The position numbers and the translations under genes were made by a program. Shown here piece after piece: positions 24,911 through 36,227 of a stretch of DNA of 64,000 bases (position 1 is the first letter of the stretch; every line of letters starts with the position of its first letter). The notes beneath the pieces were generated by a model. That model saw only the letters and a program-made list of their open reading frames with translations. It was not told the origin of the DNA and searched no databases. Where the stretch lies: the NCBI GenBank assembly GCA_907163225.1, contig OU015322.1, forward strand, positions 558,001 through 622,000. Reading direction: 5' to 3'. Source of the stretch: an uncultured Rhodocyclaceae bacterium. Lineage in GTDB: Bacteria; Pseudomonadota; Gammaproteobacteria; Burkholderiales; Rhodocyclaceae.

Positions 24911-24925
24911 GCAAATATTGGGCCA
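24911..24925 (-). promoter_or_regulatory. sigma-54 (RpoN) promoter of the PEP-CTERM gene
   Basis: On the minus strand TGGCCCAATATTTGC: GG and GC separated by exactly ten bases, matching TGGCAC-N5-TTGC at all but one position. It is 36 bases from the start codon. PEP-CTERM genes are known to be under PrsK/PrsR and RpoN control in related bacteria. Confidence 0.75.
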
Positions 24926-25016
24926 CAATAATATATTCAATATATTCAACACATTAAAATTTTGGTGTCTATTACTAAAGTAAATGCGTAAACAATCCCG
25001 ACACATTTCCTCCGAC

Positions 25017-27914
25017 TCATAGCCCCAGCTCTCGTTTCAGCAGGGCAACCTGTGGATTGCTCGAGAAAGACTGCGAACCACTTAGTGCCACCCCCAACTC
25101 CTCACGAGCCTCTTCCTTACGTCCAATCTTTGCCAGAGCAAAAGCGAGGTGGAATCGAATTTCACTACTTTCCGGGCTACGCAGTCGGGCTTCTCGCAGG
25201 TAACGCAGTCCAGCCTCGGCCTGCCCCTTGCTGACCAGTATCCAACCCAGCGTGTCACCATAGGCGGGATTGCTCGGCGAAAGCTTGATTGTCCTTTCCG
25301 CTACTTCCTGCGCTGCTGGATCGTTCATTTGTTGCAGCAAGTTTGCGTAGTTGTTGAGCGAAACAGCATCTTCCGGGGCAGCCGCTATTACTCGCTGGTA
25401 GCTCTGCTTTGCCGCGGCCAGCTGACCGGCACGAAACTGGGTTTCCGCCAAGGCATTTTGTGCCCGCTTATCATTAACATGGTTCTTGACCCAGACTTCA
25501 AGAAAGGCTGACGCCTTGGCAGCCTCTCCTGCGGCCATATACGCATCAACCAGTGCCAGAGCATTGCCGGTAGTCTCTTCACGAGAAAGCAGCTTGTGAT
25601 ACCCAGCAATGGCCGTTGCAAACTGACCGCGCGACATCGCCAAATCGGCACCAGCCCGAGCCGTCTCAATAGCTGCAGGATACTTGGCAGAAAGTACCTT
25701 CAGGGCGGAGTCTGCCTTGGCCAAGTCGCCGCGTCGTGCCTCAACCTGAACAGCCAATGCAAGCGCAGCAACGTCGCCGGCGTTGCCCTGAAGAGCCTTG
25801 TGCACACTGTAAGCCGCACCATCAGGGTTGGCTGCAGCGAGCTGCATGCGCGCTATTGCCACCTGAGACTTGGGATCGAATTCGGCCAGACGGGTTGCTC
25901 CTGTCAACACAGTTCTCGCATCTGAAGCGGCGCCATTGGTCAGGTAGGTCTTAGCCAAGGCAAGCTGTACTTTTAGATTCGTAGAAAATTTACCTGCAAG
26001 CTCCTTGGCTGCCGTTAGAGCCAGATCCCCTTGGTGCTGATTCAAATAAAGATCAATCAGCGCCAATCCGGGATTGGGGTCGACGCGCTGTACATTCCCG
26101 GCTTTGGCAAAATAACGTATCGCATCCGCTGGCCTTTCTGCGCGCTGTTCGAGCAAACCATATTCAAATAAAACCTGGGAATCATTGCTGTCCTTTTTCA
26201 ACAAGCCATCCAGACGACGGCGCGCCTCATCAAACCGCTTCTCTCCAACATCGAGGCGAGACAGATTCAGAACTGACGGGGCGAAAGCCGGGTCTTTGGA
26301 GAGAACCTGCGCATATAAGGCGCGAGCACCAGCCTTGTCCCCAGTGGCTCCCTTGAGCGACCCGAGGTAGTTCAATGCAGTGAGATTTGCAGGATCACGC
26401 TTGACCATCGCGTCTGCGATTTTGAGCGCCTTCTCTGCCTTTCCGAGGCGAATGTAGAGCGTTGCCAACGCCATCCCGGCCCGGATGTCAGCGGGATTGG
26501 TCGCATAAGCTTTTTCTAGGCTAGCCAAACCTTGCTCGGTTTGCCCCTGCCCCAACTGACTGAAACCAAGGGAGCGATTCATGTCCGGTGACCCTGTCCG
26601 TGCGGCGGCCTTTTCCAGTTGCTGGCTGGCTTGCGCATAACGTCGCTGGGACAAATTGACCGTTCCGAGCAGGTACATAACCTGCGGATCGTCCGGCAAC
26701 ATTCGTTGCAACGACTCAAGCAGGGGCTGAGCGCGCCCAAGGTCCTTGGTGTCTACGTAAATCGAGGCCAAAAGTTTTTTTGCCCCAAGGTTGTTCGGGC
26801 TACGCGAAATGATCGTATCCAGATATTCGCGAGACTTTTGATGGTTGCCGAGCCCGTAGTGGGCGAGCGCAGCTGCCATCAACAATTGCTCGCGTCGTGC
26901 CAACCAGGCTGGTGGCAGAGCATCAATAGTCCGAGTAACTTCACCAAGCGCCTCAGTCACCGCTGGCGCATCGCCTTTCTGGCTGGCCAGCACTGAGCGC
27001 AAATAGGCTGCGCGCGGCTCGTCTTCAGCATTTGCCCTCAGAAAATCAAGATCCTTTCGCGCGTCTGATTCCCGTTTTAAATCGATAAGCAGCGCGGCCC
27101 GGGCCACGCGGGCATCGACGTGTTTTGGATTTAATTGCAAGGCTTTATCGTAAGCTGCCATCGCACCGGCCGCTTCGAAGGACGCGTGCAACACCGAGGC
27201 TTTCACATTCCAGGCAAAGGCGCTGTTGGGCGCCAATTCAAGCGCCTTGCTAGCCCGCTCTTTCGCCTGATCAAGCCTTCCCGCAGCCAGCAGCATCGGA
27301 ACTTCAGCAATCAACGGCGATGCGGATTTCGGGTCAATCGCCTTCGCACTATCGAGACTTTGCGTGGCCAGACTATTTTTGCCCGACTCAAAGTAGGCAT
27401 TTGCACGCATGGTCAACACTTCGACCTGCAAGGCAGGAGACAAACCAGAGGATGAAATCTTCTCGATGACCGCTTCTGGGCGACCTAGCGCGAGGTAAAT
27501 CTGCCCGAGCGGCAGCGCAACTTCGCCTCGATTGACACCTTGCTTGAGCGCCTCTTCAAATGCGGCCTCTGCCCCCTTCAGGTCTCCATTCCTGAGCATG
27601 GCTTTGCCGAGCAAGAGGTGCGCGGCAAGCATTTTCGAATCCTGTTGAATCGCATTTTTGAGCTGGATGACGGCAGCCGGAATTTCATTGCTATCGTAGC
27701 GCTTCAGCGCATCTTCGTAATAGCTGGATGCCTTCTCTGGCGTCGCCAGGGCGCTCGATGCACAACCGAACCCTACAAGCAGGAAGGTCGATAGGCGAAC
27801 CGCAAGCTCATTCCCTCGCCTTGCTGTCATCCAGCGGGGCTGCTTGCGAAACAATCTTTGGAGACTCATCGTGTTCAATACACTCGGTTGTATGGATTGG
27901 TGCAACTTGGGCAA
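25017..27914 (-). CDS. prsT: PEP-CTERM system TPR-repeat protein PrsT
   Basis: 965 residues of tandem 34-residue TPR units, roughly 20 or more, starting at AEDALKR-type helices about residue 68 and running to the C-terminus. An N-terminal hydrophobic stretch (LSTFLLVGFGCASSALATPEK, about 41-62) is a signal peptide or lipoprotein-like signal. Length and pattern match the PrsT protein found with exosortase/PEP-CTERM systems, thought to be a periplasmic scaffold. Starts at 27869 (MSLQRL) or 27830 are alternatives. The nearby PEP-CTERM gene supports the call. Confidence 0.85.
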   Translation of the reverse strand: MPKLHQSIQPSVLNTMSLQRLFRKQPRWMTARRGNELAVRLSTFLLVGFGCASSALATPEKASSYYEDALKRYDSNEIPAAVIQLKNAIQQDSKMLAAHLLLGKAMLRNGDLKGAEAAFEEALKQGVNRGEVALPLGQIYLALGRPEAVIEKISSSGLSPALQVEVLTMRANAYFESGKNSLATQSLDSAKAIDPKSASPLIAEVPMLLAAGRLDQAKERASKALELAPNSAFAWNVKASVLHASFEAAGAMAAYDKALQLNPKHVDARVARAALLIDLKRESDARKDLDFLRANAEDEPRAAYLRSVLASQKGDAPAVTEALGEVTRTIDALPPAWLARREQLLMAAALAHYGLGNHQKSREYLDTIISRSPNNLGAKKLLASIYVDTKDLGRAQPLLESLQRMLPDDPQVMYLLGTVNLSQRRYAQASQQLEKAAARTGSPDMNRSLGFSQLGQGQTEQGLASLEKAYATNPADIRAGMALATLYIRLGKAEKALKIADAMVKRDPANLTALNYLGSLKGATGDKAGARALYAQVLSKDPAFAPSVLNLSRLDVGEKRFDEARRRLDGLLKKDSNDSQVLFEYGLLEQRAERPADAIRYFAKAGNVQRVDPNPGLALIDLYLNQHQGDLALTAAKELAGKFSTNLKVQLALAKTYLTNGAASDARTVLTGATRLAEFDPKSQVAIARMQLAAANPDGAAYSVHKALQGNAGDVAALALAVQVEARRGDLAKADSALKVLSAKYPAAIETARAGADLAMSRGQFATAIAGYHKLLSREETTGNALALVDAYMAAGEAAKASAFLEVWVKNHVNDKRAQNALAETQFRAGQLAAAKQSYQRVIAAAPEDAVSLNNYANLLQQMNDPAAQEVAERTIKLSPSNPAYGDTLGWILVSKGQAEAGLRYLREARLRSPESSEIRFHLAFALAKIGRKEEAREELGVALSGSQSFSSNPQVALLKRELGL

Positions 27915-28040
27915 TTCGCCTGCAAGACGCCATTTCCAATACTACCGAGCGACCGCACTTAACAAATGTGCTGTTTTTCACGAATCCTATTACATTCTAC
28001 AAATATGACAATCAGAAATCGCGCACGAAAGTAATAATCC

Positions 28041-28709
28041 CTACCGAACCTCGATCGTGACTGATTTGCCAGACTTTCCGCCAGCCTTTTGAATCTGTTC
28101 GGCGATATCTGTGTTGTTGAATCGCAAAGCGATATCGAACGCGGTTTCACCGCCATCAAGCGTGCGGCCAAGGTCAGCCTTACTGGCAATCAGCAGTTTT
28201 GCAACATCCAGATGACCACCACGTGCCGCAGCAATCAGCGGGGTCGTGCCATTCTCGGAAGCCAGATTGACGTCAGCGCCTGCCTTGATCAACAGTTTTG
28301 CGATATCAAGGTGGCCACTGAACGCGGCATAGGCAAGCGGCGTCCAACCCTGCATGTTGACTGCGGCACCACCCGCCAACAGAAGTTCTACAACTTTCCG
28401 GTGGCCGCGAAAGGCAGCAAGGCGCAACGCAGTATCCCCAGCGGCATTGCGAGCATTGAGTTTGGCCCGGCTTTTGATCAGATAGTCGACCGTTTCAACA
28501 TGCCCATCGCGGGCCGCCAACATCAACAGGGTATTGCCATCAATATCCGTTGTATCAATGGAAGCGCCCTTTTCGGCAAGCCTGATTATTTCGGAGGAAT
28601 CGCCCATCCTGGCGGCATTGATCAGATCATCATAGGTTGCTGCACATGCCATCAATGGACAGCCGAGGACAAATGCTGCGGTCAACAGGAATTTTTGATT
28701 AATTTTCAT
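28041..28709 (-). CDS. periplasmic ankyrin-repeat protein
   Basis: 222 residues. Signal peptide MKINQKFLLTAAFVLGCPLMA, then five or so ankyrin repeats (DIDGNTLLMLAARDGHVETVDYLI, then DTALRLAAFRGHRKVVELLL, TPLAYAAFSGHLDIAKLLI, TPLIAAARGGHLDVAKLLI and ETAFDIALRFNNTDIAEQI). Exported ankyrin proteins in beta- and gammaproteobacteria are often linked to oxidative-stress defence (AnkB type); no catalase is next to it here. It overlaps tatD by four bases. A GCGGTCAAC copy with A/T tracts forms the coding sequence of its signal peptide. Confidence 0.88.
   Translation of the reverse strand: MKINQKFLLTAAFVLGCPLMACAATYDDLINAARMGDSSEIIRLAEKGASIDTTDIDGNTLLMLAARDGHVETVDYLIKSRAKLNARNAAGDTALRLAAFRGHRKVVELLLAGGAAVNMQGWTPLAYAAFSGHLDIAKLLIKAGADVNLASENGTTPLIAAARGGHLDVAKLLIASKADLGRTLDGGETAFDIALRFNNTDIAEQIQKAGGKSGKSVTIEVR
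28678..28709 (+). repeat. dispersed GCGGTCAAC motif with A/T tracts
   Basis: GCGGTCAACAGG (core 28678-28686) followed by AATTTTT and then TTAATTTT. It lies in the signal-peptide codons of the ankyrin gene. Confidence 0.6.
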
Positions 28710-29479
28710 AGCCGGTTTGCGTGTTTGAACAGCGAAAAAAAGTTATCGGTGGTTGCCTGATGAACGGCATCAATCGGCATGGCACGAAGACGGGCAATCT
28801 CTTCTGCCACATGGCGCACATACGACGGCTCATTTGGCTTGCCACGGTAAGGCACTGGCGCCAGATAAGGAGAATCTGTTTCAACCAGAATTCGGTCCAG
28901 CGGGCATTTCTGGGCAACGTCCTTGACGATCGTCGCGTTCTTGAAGGTGACAATGCCGGAAAAAGACAGGTAGAACCCCAGATCAAGCGCCAATTTGGCG
29001 ACATCCCAGTCTTCCGTAAAACAGTGCATGACACCACCCACCGCACCAGCGCCCTCTACCTTTAGTACGCGCAGGGTGTCGGCGGCAGAATCACGGGTAT
29101 GCACCACCAGCGGCTTGCCACAACGCCGGGCGGCACGAATATGCGTTCGGAAACGCTCGCGCTGCCACTCGGGATGATCTTTCTGCCAGTAATAATCAAG
29201 GCCGGTTTCGCCGATGGCAATGACTTTCGGATGCCCGGCCAGCGCCAGCAAGCGCGCTTCGTCCGGCTCTTCGACATCCGTGTATTCGGGATGTACGCCA
29301 ACCGTTGCATAGAGTTGCGCGTGCTCCTCGGCCAGCGCGATTACCCTTGGAAAATCCTCAAGGTTTACACCGATGCAGACAGCGACGCCGACATCGTTTT
29401 CCTGCATGCGTTGCAGTACATCTGGCATGCGATTGGCCAGATCGGGAAAATCCAGATGACAGTGCGAATCAACCAGCAT
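28706..29479 (-). CDS. tatD: TatD family metal-dependent DNase
   Basis: 257 residues. Metal ligands are visible in DSHCHLDFP (residues 4-8), GETGLDYYW, VVHTRDS, HCFTED and ETDSPYLAP. TatD-family enzymes are 3'-5' exonucleases or endonucleases and are often misnamed as secretion proteins; this protein is about family length. The ATG is 9 bases after the pilZ stop, and it overlaps the ankyrin gene by four bases, giving a pilZ-tatD-ankyrin run. Confidence 0.93.
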   Translation of the reverse strand: MLVDSHCHLDFPDLANRMPDVLQRMQENDVGVAVCIGVNLEDFPRVIALAEEHAQLYATVGVHPEYTDVEEPDEARLLALAGHPKVIAIGETGLDYYWQKDHPEWQRERFRTHIRAARRCGKPLVVHTRDSAADTLRVLKVEGAGAVGGVMHCFTEDWDVAKLALDLGFYLSFSGIVTFKNATIVKDVAQKCPLDRILVETDSPYLAPVPYRGKPNEPSYVRHVAEEIARLRAMPIDAVHQATTDNFFSLFKHANRL

Positions 29480-29488
29480 CGGAGGTAG

Positions 29489-29851
29489 TCAGAGCGTGTG
29501 CGTGGGGCGGGCCGACTGCATGACGCCGCCGAGCAGGCCTTCAATTTTCCGACGGGCCTCCTGGCCGCTTTCGTCGTTATTGAAATGCACGCCAATACCC
29601 TGCGCCCGGCCATTCTGAGCGCCAGCCGGCGTAATCCAGACGACAGTACCGGCAATCGGCAGCTTGGCCGGGTCGTCCATCAGCGAAAGCAACATGAAAA
29701 CCTCATCGCCGATGTTGTAGCCGCGCGTGGTTGGGATAAAGATGCCGCCACTTTTCAAATGTGGCATGAAGGCCGCGTACAAGGCGGACTTTGAATTGAT
29801 ATTGAGCGAAAGGACGCTGGGGCGCTGCGGAGCGGGTTTTGCTTCACTCAT
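29489..29851 (-). CDS. pilZ: PilZ domain protein
   Basis: 120 residues of the PilZ fold (LNINSKSALYAAFMPHLKSGGIFIPT, then VFMLLSLMDDPAKLPIAGTVVW, then GIGVHFNNDE). The RxxxR and DxSxxG c-di-GMP-binding motifs are not clearly present, as in the true PilZ of type IV pili, which does not bind c-di-GMP. It follows holB by six bases, the known holB-pilZ-tatD order of Pseudomonas and betaproteobacteria. It is expected to act in type IV pilus assembly. Confidence 0.88.
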   Translation of the reverse strand: MSEAKPAPQRPSVLSLNINSKSALYAAFMPHLKSGGIFIPTTRGYNIGDEVFMLLSLMDDPAKLPIAGTVVWITPAGAQNGRAQGIGVHFNNDESGQEARRKIEGLLGGVMQSARPTHTL

Positions 29852-29857
29852 TGTTGA

Positions 29858-30877
29858 TCAATTGGCAAACAGGGCTCGATAATCCAGAAGGATGCCTTCC
29901 AGGAAGAGGCGCGCATTGAGCGGCTGCTCGGCCTCCTGGCGGCGTGTAATCAGGGCCCGATACGAATGTATCAAGCGTGCAGGCGGAATCATATCAGCCA
30001 AGCCTGAAATTATGGATTGTTGCGGCAGAAAATATCGAACCGGCAAGCCGTTTCTAGCCAGCGTCAGATCGACCAGCCATTTTTGCAGTGCATCAACTAT
30101 GTGTTTCAACGCCAGCTTGCCTTTGCTGTCCTTGACTGTCTTTTCCAGTTCAGCCGCGATCGCCAGGGGATCGCCGTTTCGGCCCAAGCCAAGGCGTCCC
30201 GACAACAACTCCAGCCAGCCCCCTTGCCCGGAGGACGCGAGTTCCATGGCCAGCCCTGGCGAACCACCGGCCATGGCCAGCCAGCGCTCCGCCTGAGCGA
30301 TGCCTTCATCAGCCAATACCTTTTGTGCCAGCTTCATTGAGGGCACCGGCACGGGCACCACCTGACATCGGCTGCGAATAGTTGGCAGCAAGCGCATAGG
30401 CTCACTTGAAACCATTAAAAACAAGGTGTCTGGGGCTGGTTCTTCAAGTGTTTTGAGAAGTGAATTTGCGGCATTTCGATTCATCGCTTCGGTCGGGTTT
30501 ACCAAAACAATCCGCAATCCGCCACGGTGCGTTCCAATATTAAAAAACTCGTCGAGCGCTCGTATCTGGTCGATGGTGATCTGCTGGCTGGGCTTTTTCT
30601 TGCCCTCCTCAACCTCGATTTCATCGCTCAGCGCATCCGGTTGCAGCAAGCGAAAATCCGGATGATTTCCTTGCTCGAACCAGTTGCAGGCCAGACATTT
30701 TCCGCAAGCCAGGCCGTCAATCGTCGGTGATTCACAGAGCAGGCTGGCGGCAAAGCGGCGCGCCAACTCATATTTTCCCAAACCTTTTTGCCCGATCAGC
30801 AGTAGCGAATGCGGCAGGCGCCCTCGCCTTGCCTGCATGCCAGACCAGACTGTGGAATGAAGATCAATTACATTCAT
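29858..30877 (-). CDS. holB: DNA polymerase III delta' subunit HolB
   Basis: 339 residues from [16 protein letters not shown]. It is part of the clamp loader. The P-loop [14 protein letters not shown], zinc-type CxxCxxC (CGKCLAC), and [29 protein letters not shown] are its hallmarks. The ATG at 30877 is chosen because it overlaps the tmk stop (ATGA); the codon two residues upstream (30883) is TTG. Confidence 0.94.
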   Translation of the reverse strand: MNVIDLHSTVWSGMQARRGRLPHSLLLIGQKGLGKYELARRFAASLLCESPTIDGLACGKCLACNWFEQGNHPDFRLLQPDALSDEIEVEEGKKKPSQQITIDQIRALDEFFNIGTHRGGLRIVLVNPTEAMNRNAANSLLKTLEEPAPDTLFLMVSSEPMRLLPTIRSRCQVVPVPVPSMKLAQKVLADEGIAQAERWLAMAGGSPGLAMELASSGQGGWLELLSGRLGLGRNGDPLAIAAELEKTVKDSKGKLALKHIVDALQKWLVDLTLARNGLPVRYFLPQQSIISGLADMIPPARLIHSYRALITRRQEAEQPLNARLFLEGILLDYRALFAN

Positions 30878-31488
30878 AAACAAATATTTGACACGATTTG
30901 TTCAAGTTGTACACGAATATCTTCGATGGCATTATCGGCATTGACGACGCGCATTCTGGAAGGATTTGTATGCGCCCTATCCAGGTAGGCTTGACGAACA
31001 CGTTCATGGAAATCAACGCGCTCTTGCTCAAATTTATCGAGCACTCGATGGGCCAGTACGATGCGTTCTCGGGCGACATCAAGTGGCAGATCGAAGAGCA
31101 AGGTGAGATCCGGTTGCAGATGCGCATGAACCCAGTGCTCAAGCGTCAGAAACTTGGCGCGATCGAGACCTCGGCCGCCACCTTGATAGGCATAGGTGGC
31201 ATCGCTGAAGCGGTCGCAGATTACCCATTCACCCCGAGCCAGCGCCGGCTCGATCAATTTGGCCAGATGCTCGCGACGAGCGGCAAACATGAGCAAAGTT
31301 TCCGTTTCCAGGTGCATCGGCTCGTTGAGCAACAGCGTCCGCAGCTTTTCACCCAACTCCGTGCCGCCGGGTTCGCGGGTAACCTGAACCACAATGCCGC
31401 GCGCGCGCAGTAATTCGGCAAGCCATTCGACATGGCTGCTCTTGCCAGCACCGTCAATGCCTTCGAAAGTAATGAATTTACCTTTCAC
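30874..31488 (-). CDS. tmk: thymidylate kinase Tmk
   Basis: 204 residues. P-loop [17 protein letters not shown]-containing loop [17 protein letters not shown] and the lid region are as expected. It converts dTMP to dTDP. It overlaps mltG and holB by four bases each; mltG-tmk-holB-pilZ-tatD is a common order. Confidence 0.96.
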   Translation of the reverse strand: MKGKFITFEGIDGAGKSSHVEWLAELLRARGIVVQVTREPGGTELGEKLRTLLLNEPMHLETETLLMFAARREHLAKLIEPALARGEWVICDRFSDATYAYQGGGRGLDRAKFLTLEHWVHAHLQPDLTLLFDLPLDVARERIVLAHRVLDKFEQERVDFHERVRQAYLDRAHTNPSRMRVVNADNAIEDIRVQLEQIVSNICL

Positions 31489-32480
31489 TTGCCACCTCTT
31501 TGGTATCGATTTACTGCGTTGTTGTGTTCATCCAGCGTCCGTGAAAACTGGCTGCTGCCATCGCCTCGGGCGACAAAATAGAGAATGTCGCTTTGGGCCG
31601 GATTGAGCGCGGCACGCAAGGAGGCTTGCCCCGGCATGGCGATTGGCGTCGGCGGCAGGCCATGTCTGGTGTAGGTATTGTACGGGGTGTCGGCATGCAG
31701 GTCGCGCCGCCGCAGATTGCCGTCAAATGCTTCTCCGAGCCCGTAAATGACCGTCGGATCGGTTTGCAGCATCATGCCCTTGCGCAGTCGATTGACGAAA
31801 ACCGCCGCGACCAGATTGCGATCGGCTTCACGGCCGGTTTCTTTTTCAACAATCGACGCCATGATCAGCGCTTCGTCCGGCGTCTTGTAGGGAAGCCCGG
31901 CGGCGCGTTGCGCCCATTCGCTATCCAGCTTGCGCTGCATGGCGCGATTGGCACGAGCCAGCAGTTCCAGATCAGTGGATTGCTTGTCGAAAAGATAGGT
32001 ATCCGGGAACAGCAGGCCTTCAAGGCTGGCCACATTCAGCCCCAGGCGCTCGATGATTTGCGCGTTGCTCATGCCGCGAAGCTCGTGCTTCAGGTCGGGG
32101 TGATTGTCCATCCGCACCCGCCACTGGCGGAAAGTCCAGCCTTCGACCAGCGTCAGCTCGCCTTGCGTCACCTTGCCCTTGAGCATCTTGTCGAGCAGTT
32201 GCAAGGGCGTAATTCCATTGTTGACCGCGTAGCTGCCGGCTTTGATGGCCGTATCTGCCTTGTTGAAACGAGCCAGCATGGCGAGCATCGTCGGATCGAC
32301 ATCGATGCCCGCGTCACGCATCTGCGAAATCGCCGAACGCAAGCTGCTGCCGGCGGTCACGCGAAAATCGAGTGGAGAATTGCGCAGGGCGAGCGGTTGA
32401 TTCGCCCACCACCAGGCGCCACCGGCCAAGCCAGCAAGCAGCACTACGGCGACAAGGAAAAGTTTGAACAGAAAGCGCAC
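31485..32480 (-). CDS. mltG: endolytic murein transglycosylase MltG
   Basis: 331 residues (YceG family). A single N-terminal membrane helix ([22 protein letters not shown]) anchors it in the inner membrane. The catalytic Glu is in [27 protein letters not shown] and DTPYNTY (with [15 protein letters not shown]) are family motifs. It cleaves nascent glycan strands and sets their length. A GTTGACCGC copy is at 32220-32228. Confidence 0.95.
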   Translation of the reverse strand: MRFLFKLFLVAVVLLAGLAGGAWWWANQPLALRNSPLDFRVTAGSSLRSAISQMRDAGIDVDPTMLAMLARFNKADTAIKAGSYAVNNGITPLQLLDKMLKGKVTQGELTLVEGWTFRQWRVRMDNHPDLKHELRGMSNAQIIERLGLNVASLEGLLFPDTYLFDKQSTDLELLARANRAMQRKLDSEWAQRAAGLPYKTPDEALIMASIVEKETGREADRNLVAAVFVNRLRKGMMLQTDPTVIYGLGEAFDGNLRRRDLHADTPYNTYTRHGLPPTPIAMPGQASLRAALNPAQSDILYFVARGDGSSQFSRTLDEHNNAVNRYQRGGK

Positions 32481-32506
32481 GGGAACTCGACAGGAACAAG
32501 CAGGTC

Positions 32507-32535
32507 TTGCCCGTGTGGAACGAGCACGTTATAAC
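32507..32535 (+). promoter_or_regulatory. candidate ygfZ promoter
   Basis: -35 TTGCCC (32507-32512), 17-base spacer, -10 TATAAC (32530-32535), in the gap between divergent mltG and ygfZ. A further TATAAT at 32542-32547 is close to the same place. Confidence 0.5.
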
Positions 32536-32572
32536 GAGCGATATAATAAACGAAACCCAATCAGGAGCCCTC

Positions 32573-33589
32573 ATGAACCCCAACTGGCGCAGCTTTCTGG
32601 AATCTGCCGAAGGTGTCTTCGACGCCGACTCTGCCGAGCTTCTCAACTTCGGCGATGCCCCCGGCGAGTTACAGGCTGCCACGCAGCGTACCGTCCTCGT
32701 TCCGCTGACGCACCTTGGCTTGATCGAAGCCACCGGCGATGACGCCAAGGCGTTTTTACACAGCCAGTTCACCAGTGACGTCAATCACCTGGCCGATAGC
32801 CAGGTTCAGCATGCCGGCTGGTGCACGGCCAAAGGGCGGATGCAGGCCAGCTTCATCGCCTGGCACCAGGGCGAAAGCTATTTCCTCGGCCTCTCGGCCG
32901 ACCTCCAGGAGGCAACGCAAAAGCGCCTGCAAATGTTCGTCCTGCGTGCCAAAGTCAAACTGGCCAAACTGACCGACACCACGATCATGCTCGGGCTCTC
33001 CGGCCCGCAGGCCGAAGAAGCGCTGACCGATGCCGGACTGCCGATCCCGACGGAGGCCATGACCACCGCCGCAGCTCAGGGCACGACGGTCATTCGCCTG
33101 GATGCGGTGCGTTTCATCGTCGTCGCGCCGGAAGCTGCCATGGCCTCGCTGTGGCAAAAGCTCACCGTCAAGGCTCGCCCGGCCGGCGTTCCCGCCTGGC
33201 GATGGCTCGATATTCAGGCCGCTTTTCCCCTCGTCACCTTGGCCACCAAGGAAGAATTCGTGCCGCAAATGGCCGATTTCGAAAAAATCGGCGGCGTCAG
33301 TTTTCACAAGGGCTGCTATCCGGGGCAAGAAATCGTTGCGCGTACCCAATACCTCGGCAAGGTCAAGCGCCACCTGTTCCGCATGACCAGCCAGCAAGCG
33401 CTGAAAGCCGGCGATGTGCTGCATTCGCCGGACAATCCTGACCAGTCCTGCGGCACGGTGATGACCGTTGCGCCTTCGCCAGCCGGTGGCTACGAGGCGC
33501 TGGCGGTGATACAGAGCAATTTCGCCGAAAATGTCCGCCTCGGCTCACTGGAAGGCCCGTCGGTCAAGGCTGCTGCGGTCAACCCGTAA
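32573..33589 (+). CDS. ygfZ: YgfZ/GcvT-family folate-binding Fe-S protein
   Basis: 338 residues from the ATG at 32573, with AGGAG about ten bases before; the frame is open upstream but the promoter lies in that part. KGCYPGQEIVAR (residues about 243-254) is the defining YgfZ motif, with its conserved Cys. YgfZ acts in Fe-S cluster repair and tRNA modification together with tetrahydrofolate. The Fe-S theme fits the isc operon 13 kb away. Its last codons contain a GCGGTCAAC copy. Confidence 0.93.
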   Translation: MNPNWRSFLESAEGVFDADSAELLNFGDAPGELQAATQRTVLVPLTHLGLIEATGDDAKAFLHSQFTSDVNHLADSQVQHAGWCTAKGRMQASFIAWHQGESYFLGLSADLQEATQKRLQMFVLRAKVKLAKLTDTTIMLGLSGPQAEEALTDAGLPIPTEAMTTAAAQGTTVIRLDAVRFIVVAPEAAMASLWQKLTVKARPAGVPAWRWLDIQAAFPLVTLATKEEFVPQMADFEKIGGVSFHKGCYPGQEIVARTQYLGKVKRHLFRMTSQQALKAGDVLHSPDNPDQSCGTVMTVAPSPAGGYEALAVIQSNFAENVRLGSLEGPSVKAAAVNP

Positions 33590-33603
33590 AAACAGCCAAA
33601 AAT
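33575..33603 (+). repeat. dispersed GCGGTCAAC motif with A/T tracts
   Basis: GCGGTCAACCCG (core 33575-33583), then AAAAA, CAGCC and AAAAATG. It spans the C-terminal codons and stop of ygfZ. Confidence 0.65.
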
Positions 33604-34325
33604 GAAATGTGCCTGATCGTCGTCGGCTGGCGGGTTCATCCGGATTACCCGCTGGTCGTCGCGGCCAATCGTGACGAATTCTACGCCCGGCCAACCGTAC
33701 CCCTCGCGCACTGGCCAGAGGCGCCGGATGTCATCGGCGGGCGTGATCTGGAAGCCGGGGGAACATGGCTCGGCATCAGCCAAGCCGGACGGTTTGCCGC
33801 GGTTACCAATGTCCGCGAACCCGGCATGGCCAAGGGTGCGCTGTCACGAGGCGCGCTGCCCCGAGACTTCTTGACTTCTCGTGACTCAGCCGGCAAGTAC
33901 GCGTCAAAAATCGATGGTGCTGAGTATTCCGGCTTCAATCTATTGCTGGCCGATGGCGATTCGCTGCTCTATTTTTCCAATCGCGACGGAAATCCACGTC
34001 CGCTGGCATCGGGCGTCTATGGCCTGTCAAACCACCGACTCGACAGCCCCTGGCCCAAGCTGCTGACTGCGCGCGAAAATTTTGCCCAAGCCCTGCTCAA
34101 GCTGCCGGATGAATCAGCCTTTTTCAAACTGCTGGCCGATCAATCCATCGTGGCTGACGAAAGCCTGCCAAGCACCGGCGTTCCGATTGAATGGGAACGC
34201 CTGCTGTCTGCCGTCTTCGTCAAATCGGAAACCTACGGCACGCGTGCTTCGACGCTGGCCTGGCAGCGCAGCGACGGTATCGTCACCGTGCACGAAAACA
34301 GCTTTGGCCCGAATGGCCAGCCGCT

Positions 34326-35350
<1,025 letters not shown>

Positions 35351-35416
35351 TCACAAAAATGCCAGAAAATTTGTTGCCGAAGGGGCGCAAGTATACCTGC
35401 CCCAAGCCGGGCCGCC

Positions 35417-35998
35417 CTAGCTGCCTTGCAACAGCATGCGGACATCCGCCACGATGTCGTCGACACTGACCGTGTCCTTGACGTACAGCCGCAAGCGACC
35501 AGTCGGATCAAAAACATAAGCACCCGAAGAATGGTCGATGACATAGCCGAGTTCGCCGCTCACCGGCTTGCGGGCGGCAAAGACCCTGAACTCAGCAGTC
35601 ACCACCTTGGTTTGCGCCGCATCGCCGCGCAGGCCGAGAAAGGTCGGGTAAAACCACGGCACGAAATCTTTCAGGCGGTCGGCGCTATCGCGTTCAGGAT
35701 CGACCGTGACGAACAAGACCTGAACCCGCCCGGCGTCATCACCGAGCACCTTCATCACATCGGCCAGACGCGCCAGCATGGTCGGGCAGATATCCGGACA
35801 GGATGTGTAGCCAAAGAACACCACAACTGCCTTGCCGCGAAAATCTGCCAGCGAACGTAGTTGGCCATGATGATCGTTCAGACTCAACTGTCGGCCGAAC
35901 GTCGCTCCCGTCAGATCAGTATTGCGAAAGGCCACCGGCGCTCGGTTGCAAGCCAGCAGCAGCGTTATCGACAGCAAAAGAAAGAGGCGACGCGTCAT
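35417..35998 (-). CDS. SCO1/SenC family copper-chaperone lipoprotein
   Basis: 193 residues. MTRRLFLLLSITLLLACNRAP is a lipoprotein signal with lipobox LLAC (Cys17). The thioredoxin-like domain has the copper-binding CxxxC (SCPDICP, about residue 68-72) and the distal His in DHSSG. It is expected to deliver copper to the CuA centre of cytochrome oxidase in the periplasm. No oxidase gene is nearby. Confidence 0.93.
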   Translation of the reverse strand: MTRRLFLLLSITLLLACNRAPVAFRNTDLTGATFGRQLSLNDHHGQLRSLADFRGKAVVVFFGYTSCPDICPTMLARLADVMKVLGDDAGRVQVLFVTVDPERDSADRLKDFVPWFYPTFLGLRGDAAQTKVVTAEFRVFAARKPVSGELGYVIDHSSGAYVFDPTGRLRLYVKDTVSVDDIVADVRMLLQGS

Positions 35999-36227
35999 CG
36001 TGACAAGTATTTCTGAACTATTTCAAGAGAACTGATTGTCAGGCCGGGGGGCGGTTCTCACAAGGGAAGTGAACTGGATGGCGGGTCTGCGTGTGTGACT
36101 CACGCCATGGAGCTTGTTTCGCCAAACCTGAGGGTGTAGGAATTTTGTGTATTGGCAGCGTCAACCATCCATGGCGCCCCACGACCGATTTGACGCTACG
36201 GCTGAACCCATCAAACCCGTAGCCCAG

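Noticed and set aside
27952-27960. Exact Haemophilus uptake core AAGTGCGGT on the minus strand
   Set aside because: Single copy, without the A/T tracts; expected by chance. The motif in this genome is GCGGTCAAC.
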